Shown here in pieces: positions 1 to 6,090 of a stretch of 8,372 nucleotides of DNA. Source of the DNA: a bacterium (GTDB lineage: Bacteria; Patescibacteriota; Minisyncoccia; Phycocordibacterales; Phycocordibacteraceae); assembly GCA_021781865.1 (NCBI GenBank), contig JAJXVZ010000024.1, forward strand, positions 1-8,372. Direction: 5' to 3'. The position numbers and the translations under genes were made by a program. Positions within the stretch are counted from its first letter, which is position 1; each line of letters opens with the position of its first letter. Under the pieces are notes generated by a model. That model made no database searches. It was given only the letters and a program-made list of their open reading frames with translations, and was not told the origin of the DNA.

Positions 1-629
1 TCGGCGTGTTCTGCTATATCAGGTTCATGCGTGATAAGTACAATAGTGCGTCCGTGCTCACGATTCAACTTCTGAAGTGTACCAAGAACGATTAGGCTCG
101 TTTTTGAGTCAAGGTTACCGGTCGGTTCGTCAGCGAGAATGAGCGTCGGATCGTTAACGAGTGCGCGTGCAATCGCAACGCGCTGTATCTGGCCGCCAGA
201 AAGCTGATTCGAGAGATGGCTAAAATGTTTCTCAGTGAGTCCCGCGGCGATCAGTGCGGAAGTCGCCCGATTCTCGCGTTCGTGCGGCGGGATATTTGCG
301 TATATAAGCGGTAACATGACGTTACGAAGTACGGTGGTGCGTGGCAGGAGATTGAACGCTTGGAAGACGAATCCGATTTTATCTTTTCGGACACTCGCGA
401 GTTCGTCATCGCCCATTGTGGACACATCGCGACCGTCGAGTACATACTTACCGGAGGTCGGGGTATCAAGGCAGCCGACAATATGCATAAGTGTCGATTT
501 CCCGCTTCCGGAAGGTCCCATGACTGCAACGAATTCGCCTTCGTTAATCGAAAAGGAGACGTTTTTAAGTGCCGTGTACGTCTCGGGGCCAGAGCCGTAT
601 ATTTTCGTTATGTGACTGAGATCGATCAT
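1..629 (-). CDS. ABC transporter ATP-binding protein, MacB/LolD type (3' end cut by window edge)
   Basis: Cytoplasmic ATPase subunit that would power a MacB-type exporter. The 209 visible residues hold a complete motif set: Walker [10 protein letters not shown] at about 38-46, Q-loop Q90 in FVFQ, signature LSGGQ at 143-147, Walker B LILADE at 163-168 with catalytic E168, and the switch histidine H201. Family members are about 220-230 residues, so only a short C-terminal piece lies beyond the edge. The opening (a Y-G-S-G stretch, then a Y-x-A-L-K-N-V-S-F core) and the N-L-L-P after the Q-loop fit the MacB/LolD/FtsE-like group. The start at 629 follows the adaptor stop by five bases and has a purine-rich ribosome site inside the adaptor's last codons. 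The coupling with the adaptor indicates one export complex, and a MacB-like permease is expected next. The substrate cannot be told from the sequence. Confidence 0.95.
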   Translation of the reverse strand, partial: MIDLSHITKIYGSGPETYTALKNVSFSINEGEFVAVMGPSGSGKSTLMHIVGCLDTPTSGKYVLDGRDVSTMGDDELASVRKDKIGFVFQAFNLLPRTTVLRNVMLPLIYANIPPHERENRATSALIAAGLTEKHFSHLSNQLSGGQIQRVAIARALVNDPTLILADEPTGNLDSKTSLIVLGTLQKLNREHGRTIVLITHEPDIAEHA

Positions 630-634
630 GGTAA

Positions 635-2416
635 TTATCCACCCCCTCCACGGAATATGCCACCACCTATGCGTCCAGGCCTACCACCACCTGCTGCATT
701 AAATATAGAAGGCGCAGAAGATGTTTTTGACGCGGTTGTACCAGCGATAGTTTGAATCACCACTTGCGTGCCAGCGACAAGACCGCTTTCTATGATTGTT
801 TTGGTATTGTCAGTAAGTCCGGTTGTTATGGCGACGCGCTGCGGTGGCACCGCACTGATTGCGCCATTCGGCGTCTCGCTTCCCTGAAGCGGCGGATCAA
901 AGATATCGACGTAATCCTGCGTTCCCAAGGTCTTTATTGCACTTACGGGTACAACGAGTCCGGTTTGAATTCCGGTGATTATGTCAGCAGTCGCGCTCAT
1001 GCCTGGTTTTACGTTTTGATTTGGCGTGTCGAATGTTACCACCGCATCATATGAAACGACTCCAGAGGAGACCGTGCCAATCGCATTGACTGAAGAGACC
1101 GTACCGGCAATCGAGATATTCGGCAAAGCATCAAATGTAAGCGTCGCTTTCTCTCCGACCTTGAGTTTTGCCGCGTCCACCTCGTTAACCGAGATATCGA
1201 CATTTTGGTTGTCACTCACAACGGTGGCAACGGTGGCACCGTTACCGATAGTCTCATATTGCTGGACCGCGATTGCCGCAACTATTCCGCTGAAAGGAGC
1301 CCGTACAACCGTTTCTGCGAGATTCTGTTCAGCAACCGCAAGGGCATCCTGTTTCTCTTGGATGGAAAGTTGGTCTGCCTGCACGCTAAGTTGGTCTGCG
1401 CCCGCTTGAATTTGCGCAAGGGATGCCTGCGCCGCCGTGACAGCGCGCTCATCGCTCGTCACATTTGCCGCATCGCTCGCAAGTGCCGCAACGTTGCTGT
1501 TAGTCGTTGTGGTGTAGCCAGTAAGGGTGTTGATCTGTGGCGTAAGTGTGGAAGGAAGTCCGAGGTTACGGTTCGCGAGTGTTGTACTCACGAAATTAAG
1601 GAAATTTGTTGATGCCTTGAGCGCATCCGAGATATCGGCAGCAGCTTGATAGGACTCATTGATGAGCGCTTCTATCGTGGCGTCATTGGCATTGCGTGGT
1701 GTCGACCTGAAGTCAGCAAGTGCTTGAGTATATGCTGCATAGGCAGCTTGATAAGAGCTTTCGGCGAGAATGCGATATTGTACAACCGTCGAGTCATAGG
1801 GTTCAGTCATATCGCTGTAAGCATTTTCATTCTGTTCGCTAGTACGACCAGGGACCGTTGTGCCATGCAAAATGGTATCAAGGCCAGTAATGACGCTCGG
1901 TAGGTCGAGGAAAGCGGTGGAAACATCGTTGTAACCATTCTGGTGCATTTGTATGAGGTTTGCCTGTGCTGTTGCGAGGGTGTTTTGTGCCGAGGTAAGT
2001 GTTGACGTTGCTGCGGGTTCTTGGAGTTGAGCAAGGGCTATTTGTGCCGATTGCAGTGCCTGTTGGGCACTCACAACAGCCTGCTGCTCTGTTGTAGGAT
2101 CAAGATAAGCAAGAGCTGTGCCAGCACTGACGTGTTGTCCTGCCGTTACGGGTATGCTGAGCACTTCTCCCGAGGATTGTGACTGAACGTCAATATTGGA
2201 ACTTGCAGACACCTGACCAGTCTCAGTCATGGAGGCGGCAACGGTACTCGTAGCAATGATAGTGGTGACGTATCGTGGTGCGGTTGAGGGGGTATTAAGT
2301 GCGCCATTGATGTAATATCCGGCGCCGATGACAGCAAGCACGCCAATCATGCTAATAAACTTATGGGTAATGGCATATTGCCGGACGGCAGAAAAGCGAG
2401 TGATGGAAGTATTCAT
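635..2416 (-). CDS. HlyD/MacA-like efflux adaptor (membrane fusion protein), long form with helical insert
   Basis: Adaptor subunit of an ABC export system, anchored in the cytoplasmic membrane with its body outside. Of 593 residues, about 20-38 form the N-terminal membrane helix. The first biotinyl-lipoyl half is at about 73-106 (S-S-G-E-V-L and a V-x-A-G-x-x-V-x-x-G-x-x-L pattern). An Ala/Gln-rich coiled-coil arm runs at about 107-157 and returns at 320-366. The second lipoyl half is at 367-400 (V-R-A-P-F-S-G-I-V). A beta-barrel follows at about 403-480 (ending P-G-M-S-A) and a membrane-proximal domain at 484-560. The tail (575-593) is rich in glycine. MacA is about 370 residues; the excess is mostly a helical insert of about 160 residues between the arms. 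The start overlaps the upstream stop as ATGA, without a clear ribosome site of its own, so translational coupling is likely. The ATPase gene follows five bases after the stop. Confidence 0.92.
   Translation of the reverse strand: MNTSITRFSAVRQYAITHKFISMIGVLAVIGAGYYINGALNTPSTAPRYVTTIIATSTVAASMTETGQVSASSNIDVQSQSSGEVLSIPVTAGQHVSAGTALAYLDPTTEQQAVVSAQQALQSAQIALAQLQEPAATSTLTSAQNTLATAQANLIQMHQNGYNDVSTAFLDLPSVITGLDTILHGTTVPGRTSEQNENAYSDMTEPYDSTVVQYRILAESSYQAAYAAYTQALADFRSTPRNANDATIEALINESYQAAADISDALKASTNFLNFVSTTLANRNLGLPSTLTPQINTLTGYTTTTNSNVAALASDAANVTSDERAVTAAQASLAQIQAGADQLSVQADQLSIQEKQDALAVAEQNLAETVVRAPFSGIVAAIAVQQYETIGNGATVATVVSDNQNVDISVNEVDAAKLKVGEKATLTFDALPNISIAGTVSSVNAIGTVSSGVVSYDAVVTFDTPNQNVKPGMSATADIITGIQTGLVVPVSAIKTLGTQDYVDIFDPPLQGSETPNGAISAVPPQRVAITTGLTDNTKTIIESGLVAGTQVVIQTIAGTTASKTSSAPSIFNAAGGGRPGRIGGGIFRGGGG
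638..649 (-). promoter_or_regulatory. Ribosome binding site of the ABC ATPase, embedded in the adaptor's glycine codons
   Basis: On the minus strand the last four sense codons of the adaptor read GGAGGGGGTGGA, followed by the TAA stop and then ATTACC before the ATPase ATG. The GGTGGA part lies about nine bases from the start, a usual Shine-Dalgarno distance. The four terminal glycines of the adaptor therefore also form the ribosome site of the next gene. Confidence 0.6.
1367..1399 (-). repeat. Short direct repeat encoding two heptads of the adaptor coiled coil
   Basis: The 12-base string aagttggtctgc occurs at 1367-1378 and again at 1388-1399, exactly 21 bases apart. It encodes consecutive heptads DQLSVQA and DQLSIQE (residues 341-354) in the returning arm of the adaptor hairpin. 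This fits an in-frame heptad duplication and is not a mobile or regulatory repeat. Confidence 0.6.
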
Positions 2417-2874
2417 GGTGTTGATGATGTCGCATAAATTGAGAGAACGTGAATAAGGTGAGCGTCTATACGGCCTTGACTATCAGGTTCACCAAGGACG
2501 ATAATTTGGTCTCCAGCGACAAGTGATGAGGTACCCGTGTCGTTCTCGCCCCGGATTAGCGTGGAGGGGCTGATGAGAACTATTTTATTTGTCCCCGCTC
2601 GTGTTCTTAAGGAAAGTGTTGGAAGTGTTACTGCCGTTATAGTTCCAACCGAGCCGTGGTTATTCGGAATAAAGCCGTAGTAAGGCATCATGAAACCGTT
2701 TGGAAAAAATGAAAACGAGAAATCGTGCTTTGCATTATGACGTTCAAATAAGTTATGGCGTGATCCAACCACGATGCCAGCGTGGAAAATAAGAAGAGCG
2801 AGAACAAAAGCTCCCACGATACTTGCGATAACACGAACCTTCCCGGAAGAGGTTATTTTTTTAATCTTTTTCAT
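2413..2874 (-). CDS. Single-pass membrane protein with DUF5666-like domain
   Basis: The function is unknown. The 153-residue protein has a lysine-rich N-terminus (MKKIKK), one membrane helix at about 14-36, an aromatic and glycine-rich linker (about 51-72), then a small beta-rich domain at about 76-146. That domain has the order G-T-I-T-A-V, a V-L-I-S-P-S-T-L-I strand, a V-A-G-D-Q-I-I-V-L-G-E strand and a final I-x-A-x-x-I-x-V-L. This resembles the OB-like DUF5666 family, in which 'G-x-I' and 'V-G-D-x-V-x-V-x-G' strands recur. The N-in orientation would put the domain outside the membrane. Its stop overlaps the adaptor start (ATGA at 2416-2413), so the two proteins are probably made together. 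It could sense or modulate the exporter, or act in the sigma circuit upstream. No strong ribosome site precedes the ATG. Confidence 0.8.
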   Translation of the reverse strand: MKKIKKITSSGKVRVIASIVGAFVLALLIFHAGIVVGSRHNLFERHNAKHDFSFSFFPNGFMMPYYGFIPNNHGSVGTITAVTLPTLSLRTRAGTNKIVLISPSTLIRGENDTGTSSLVAGDQIIVLGEPDSQGRIDAHLIHVLSIYATSSTP

Positions 2875-2885
2875 TTTAGAGTGGA

Positions 2886-3308
2886 TTAAGCCGGTAACGC
2901 AAAACGTGTAAAGACAATTCGTGCATTACGATTCGTATGCCACAATGACCACACAAGTGCGCCGCTAATTATGGCAAGGAGCAGGAGTGCAATCGATGGC
3001 AATGATGCGGCGAGAGAATAGAGCAATTCCTGCCAATAACCATGCGAAAAGCTATCAAGGAAAAGTGAGGCATAGTCATAAAAACCGGAGATTTTAAATT
3101 CACTTGCAACATACTGTAGCGTTGGAACAAGCATGAGTGCGGAAGAAAACGCGATTGTACCGAATATTACGAGTCGGAAACGTGCCGCATTTTGGCGCGC
3201 AAGTGCTACACGCGTAAGGACCATAGAAAATAATTCGTGCGGAGGGTCGATCTCTTTGAAAAGTGTTACGTTTTCTTTTTTTGTCATTTCTAATATATAC
3301 GGAATCAT
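2886..3308 (-). CDS. Small two-helix membrane protein, candidate anti-sigma factor
   Basis: No family is recognised with certainty. The 140-residue protein has a cytoplasmic N-terminal part (1-43) holding D-P-P-H-E-L-F followed by an amphipathic, arginine-bearing helix (about 27-44). Membrane helices lie at about 45-66 and 96-120, and a short basic tail follows. Candidate Phyla Radiation sigma genes are often followed by small proteins with a Pro-Pro-x-x-L-F helix and membrane segments. The overlap with the sigma stop (ATGA at 3308-3305) is the usual arrangement for a sigma/anti-sigma pair. There is no HxxxCxxC zinc motif, so it is not a classic ZAS-type anti-sigma. The coupled ATG at 3308 is taken as the start. 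An internal ATG at 3287 would remove seven residues and fits about as well, since neither has a strong ribosome site. Confidence 0.75.
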   Translation of the reverse strand: MIPYILEMTKKENVTLFKEIDPPHELFSMVLTRVALARQNAARFRLVIFGTIAFSSALMLVPTLQYVASEFKISGFYDYASLFLDSFSHGYWQELLYSLAASLPSIALLLLAIISGALVWSLWHTNRNARIVFTRFALPA

Positions 3309-3874
3309 GTACCATTTTGGTGCATCTCATCGAGATACTGGCGCAGCTTAATAAGGCCACGATGGTGTCGACTTCTTACAGTGTTTATAGGTTCGTCAAT
3401 GATTTTACTTATCTCCTCGAACGTCATTTGGTTCATGTAGCGGAGGAGTAATACCTCTCGGTACTCGGGCGTAAGTTTTTTAAAGAGCGCTTCCACGTAT
3501 AGCGCATCATGTGTGCGTGCAACAATTTCATCTGGCAGATCCTCTGGATCCACCACGTTTAAAATTTCGGCATCACCATACTCACGTTCAATATCTGAAA
3601 AGACGAATGATTTCTTTTTCCGCAGATAATCAATAGCAGTATTTCGTGCAATGTGCATAAGCCAAGTCTTGAATTTCGCATTACTCGAATCGTATTTCTT
3701 TAGATTTTTCCACACTTTCAAAAAAGTATCTTGTACAACATCTTCCGCTTCGTCACCGACTGATCGTGCCGCAAAAGAATACACGCTTTTCAGATGGCGT
3801 TGTACAAGTAGTGCAAATGCATCCTCATTCCCAGTCAAATATTCGGCTATTAATTCTTCATCGGTTCTTCCCAT
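3305..3874 (-). CDS. ECF-type RNA polymerase sigma factor (sigma A)
   Basis: Alternative sigma factor that would direct RNA polymerase to a specific promoter set. The 189 residues have the two-domain layout of the sigma-70 ECF group. Region 2 is at about 18-87, with D-A-F-x-x-L-V-Q-R-H at the front, the E-D-V-V-Q-D-T-F core of region 2.2, and the F-K-T-W-L-x-x-I-A-R-N-x-x-I-D-Y-L-R stretch of 2.3-2.4. Region 4 is at about 125-180, with L-T-P-E-Y-R-E-V and the helix-turn-helix F-E-E-I-S-K-I-I then T-V-R-S-R-x-x-R-G. No extra sensory C-terminal domain is present. It starts 32 bases after the reductase stop and overlaps its downstream membrane partner by four bases. The start is the first ATG; a GGA lies four bases upstream, a weak ribosome site. 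Confidence 0.95.
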   Translation of the reverse strand: MGRTDEELIAEYLTGNEDAFALLVQRHLKSVYSFAARSVGDEAEDVVQDTFLKVWKNLKKYDSSNAKFKTWLMHIARNTAIDYLRKKKSFVFSDIEREYGDAEILNVVDPEDLPDEIVARTHDALYVEALFKKLTPEYREVLLLRYMNQMTFEEISKIIDEPINTVRSRHHRGLIKLRQYLDEMHQNGT

Positions 3875-3906
3875 TAATCCGTATTGTATCTCATCATATA
3901 TTTTAT

Positions 3907-5436
3907 TTACGCGAATCCAGGGAAGTAATCTGTCTTAATATGAAGGCGTGATACGCCCATATTGCGAAGAATATTTTTAAACGCCTCAACCATGCCATGT
4001 GGACCGGAAATATAAAAGATGCGCTCCCGATAATCAGGTATTTCACTGGCAATGAGCGCGCTGTCAATAGTTCCTATATGCATATCGGACCCAACATTTA
4101 ATTCATCACCCGCTCCTGTTATAGTGTAAATAGTTTTCATACCGATTTTCCGCGCCGCACCATCAAACACATTCTTATACGCAATCTCAGAAGCTGTTTT
4201 ATTTGAGTACAGGAGTGTGACCGAGCGCGTATCTTTAGTGTCGACGAGATACTGCACCATACTGCGAAAAGGCGTTACACCGATGCCACCAGCGATAAAA
4301 GCGAGCTTGTCCGTTTTGTTTTTTGGCAGCACGAAGTCTCCAGCCACGTGTGAAGCAGATATTGTGTCGTGCATGCGCATCATGCCAAGCGCTCGTTTAA
4401 AGCTGCTCTGCGATTCATAGAATTTCACGCCAAGACGTATGAAACCGTCAGTTTCGGTTGGTGAAGAAGCGATAGTAAAATAACGACGATTACCGCGGTT
4501 GTCGGCAAGGCGATGTCCGAGGGTCCATTCTATATATTGTCCGGGACGAAAAATAACCGGTCGATCCGGCCTAAATACGAATTCGTAGATTCCGTTGGCA
4601 AGTTTGTTCCTCGCGACCAGCGTCAATATAAAACGTCCTTTTGGGCTGGCGAGATATGAAAAAATATTACCGACCAACAACGCGGTCTCCGGTGCAAAAT
4701 AGAAGGATCCCAAGTGAATGTTTGGAGCGAAGAAGAAACCGACAATCGCTCCGTACAGAATCCGTAGAGAACGACTCGGCGGCATGGTAAGCGGCTCGGT
4801 AAGCATTACGAATGCAAGAAAGAAGAATGGGGAATGAATGAATGTCTGCATAATCGCAATGAGCGGATTGCTTCCGTTTGAGGTGAGTATTACGGTAAGC
4901 AGCGCCACGACTGAAAAAGATAGGACAAGATCAAATCGATGAATTTTTCGTACGATAAGTAATCCGCCAAAGAGCACGAAAAAGAGAAGCGGAATATTAC
5001 CAGCGACCCACCAAGTAGCCGATTGATTGAGTACAAACGTTCCAAGCACGACACCGAATGCTGCCGGATTAAAAATATGTTTATTACCAATTGCAAAGAT
5101 ATATTTTGACGCCATAGCCCAAGCGGCCGCGAAAATGAGAAAACCAAAACCTGCGTAGTTGGTGGGGGCAACAGGATTAATGATCAGGGTGAGTATGAGG
5201 CCGGTGATGTATACCGATTCAGTGTTCGGCATTGCGCCAAACCCTTTCGCAAAAGCGAAATTAACAATCCAGCACGTCATGAGTATGAGCAGAGTCGAAA
5301 AAGCAAGATCCACAGGACTATAAGGGAGGAGGCCAAATGATCCGAAAGCGGCTGCAGCGACGAGCAGTACAAGAAGGTAGTACAGCACGAGGCGGTACAT
5401 TGTTACCCGATTAAGGAAGTTATCAATGAATGTCAT
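3907..5436 (-). CDS. RnfD/NqrB-like membrane domain fused to an FAD/NAD(P)H oxidoreductase domain
   Basis: Probable membrane-bound flavoprotein that takes electrons from NAD(P)H in the cytoplasm and passes them into or across the membrane. Residues 1-263 are highly hydrophobic, with about eight to ten helices, and carry RnfD/NqrB landmarks: N-K-H-I-F-N-P-A-A-F-G (118-128), G-G-L-L-I-V-R-K (157-164) and T-E-P-L-T-M-P (213-219, equivalent to TDPVTxP). Residues 265-509 are a ferredoxin-reductase-like module. It has an R-x-F-T flavin motif at 318-321, followed by I-A-S-S-P, an F-R-P-G-Q-Y strand at 296-301, the pyridine-nucleotide loop GGIGVTP at 383-389, a G-P-H-G-M segment at 478-482, and a C-terminal D-Y-F-P-G-F. 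Unlike NqrF it has no 2Fe-2S domain and no CxxxxCxxC cluster. The start lies three bases after the FMN-binding gene's stop, so the two surely share a transcript. Confidence 0.88.
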   Translation of the reverse strand: MTFIDNFLNRVTMYRLVLYYLLVLLVAAAAFGSFGLLPYSPVDLAFSTLLILMTCWIVNFAFAKGFGAMPNTESVYITGLILTLIINPVAPTNYAGFGFLIFAAAWAMASKYIFAIGNKHIFNPAAFGVVLGTFVLNQSATWWVAGNIPLLFFVLFGGLLIVRKIHRFDLVLSFSVVALLTVILTSNGSNPLIAIMQTFIHSPFFFLAFVMLTEPLTMPPSRSLRILYGAIVGFFFAPNIHLGSFYFAPETALLVGNIFSYLASPKGRFILTLVARNKLANGIYEFVFRPDRPVIFRPGQYIEWTLGHRLADNRGNRRYFTIASSPTETDGFIRLGVKFYESQSSFKRALGMMRMHDTISASHVAGDFVLPKNKTDKLAFIAGGIGVTPFRSMVQYLVDTKDTRSVTLLYSNKTASEIAYKNVFDGAARKIGMKTIYTITGAGDELNVGSDMHIGTIDSALIASEIPDYRERIFYISGPHGMVEAFKNILRNMGVSRLHIKTDYFPGFA

Positions 5437-5439
5437 AAA

Positions 5440-6057
5440 TTATGCTTTTGCCTGAACAAGTGCCGAGGTGAGCGATTGCACGAATGCTTGGCTTGTAAAG
5501 GTTGCACCGGACACCCCGTCTATGTTCGCGTTCTGAGATTGGATGGCTTCTTGGATTAGATACGGCATCGCTTGTTGGTTAATAAAAACCGAAGTTGAGT
5601 GACTGTTCGGATACTGTAGGAATTTTATGTCGGCAAGTTGTCCGTTTCGAACAATCGCCTCCACTTGAACAGCACCATAATACGCATTAGCTGGACTACC
5701 CGTATATGATCCATTGATATATTGTCCGGATGGTTTCTTTGGTGCCGGGGTCGGTACCGATGTTATTTTTGAAGTCAGGTTATTTGTTGTTGAGACTGGT
5801 GCAGATGGAGTTGTTACTGGTGCTGAGTTATCAATCTGAGAAAGTGTCTGCAAGAGCGCTTTGTTTGCCGTTTTGTACGACTGGCTTGGAGTTGCCTGAG
5901 TGGATCCGACGGCTATAGACTGTCCTCCGCTACTATTTTGCAGTAGTGCATAAACAGCCGAGATAATGATAAGGCCAAAGGAAAGCGCGAGTTTCCTGAA
6001 GGTCGATGAGTGCGATTCTATTTGTGAGGCAGCCATGACATGATATGTACTATACAT
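5440..6057 (-). CDS. Membrane-anchored FMN-binding domain protein (RnfG/NqrC-like)
   Basis: Extracytoplasmic electron carrier that would hold covalent FMN. The 205 residues contain an N-terminal membrane anchor at about 23-39, a Pro/Ser/Thr-rich spacer (about 40-110) and an FMN_bind domain (about 111-205). The domain begins G-Q-Y-I-N-G-S-Y-T-G and ends with D-G-V-S-G-A-T-F-T-S. This matches the D-x-x-S-G-A-T signal used by the flavin transferase ApbE, with T186 (codon 5502-5500) as the expected attachment residue. It is much shorter than RnfG and carries only this domain. The reductase fusion follows after three bases, which supports electron transfer between the two. The start is uncertain: the ATG at 6057 gives seven extra residues compared with one at 6036, and neither has a good ribosome site. 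No ApbE gene is in view. Confidence 0.9.
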   Translation of the reverse strand: MYSTYHVMAASQIESHSSTFRKLALSFGLIIISAVYALLQNSSGGQSIAVGSTQATPSQSYKTANKALLQTLSQIDNSAPVTTPSAPVSTTNNLTSKITSVPTPAPKKPSGQYINGSYTGSPANAYYGAVQVEAIVRNGQLADIKFLQYPNSHSTSVFINQQAMPYLIQEAIQSQNANIDGVSGATFTSQAFVQSLTSALVQAKA

Positions 6058-6058
6058 A
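6044..6058. promoter_or_regulatory. Perfect 6-3-6 inverted repeat over the FMN-binding gene start
   Basis: TATGTA-CTA-TACATA is a perfect dyad with six-base arms and a three-base spacer, lying across the proposed ATG at 6057. If translation really starts at 6036, the dyad sits just upstream of the gene, and the minus-strand TATAGT inside it could be a -10 element, though no matching -35 is seen. AT-rich dyads of this size can occur by chance. Confidence 0.3.
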
Positions 6059-6062
6059 CACG

Positions 6063-6090
6063 GTGGATATAGAAATTATTTCATCCCCAC
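6063..6090 (-). promoter_or_regulatory. Weak stem in the 33-base gap before the FMN-binding gene
   Basis: The gap between the 237-residue protein's stop and the FMN-binding start contains GAAAT-A-ATTTC (6072-6082) nested inside a partly matching GTGGG/TCCAC pair. It could form a weak hairpin or serve as a protein site. No T-run follows, so it is not a convincing intrinsic terminator. Confidence 0.25.

Noticed and set aside
360..1612. Several plus-strand open frames of 100-135 codons (360-755, 752-1054, 1026-1409, 1205-1612)
   Set aside because: They lie opposite the ABC ATPase and adaptor genes, whose domains and motifs are clear, and their translations show no family pattern. They are antisense shadows.
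3100..3360. Minus-strand frame of 86 codons across the sigma A / membrane partner junction
   Set aside because: Out of frame with both genes, unusually rich in Cys and Arg, and without domain signal. It is explained by the overlapping real genes.
3875..3906. Possible promoter before sigma A (minus-strand TACAAT as a -10)
   Set aside because: The hexamer at the expected -35 distance (CGTAAA) does not resemble TTGACA, and AT-rich hexamers are common here. Not enough to annotate.
5500..5502. Possibility that the FMN-binding protein is a broken, shortened RnfG
   Set aside because: It is shorter than RnfG, but anchor, spacer and the entire FMN_bind domain through the SGAT motif are intact, so it is a complete compact form.
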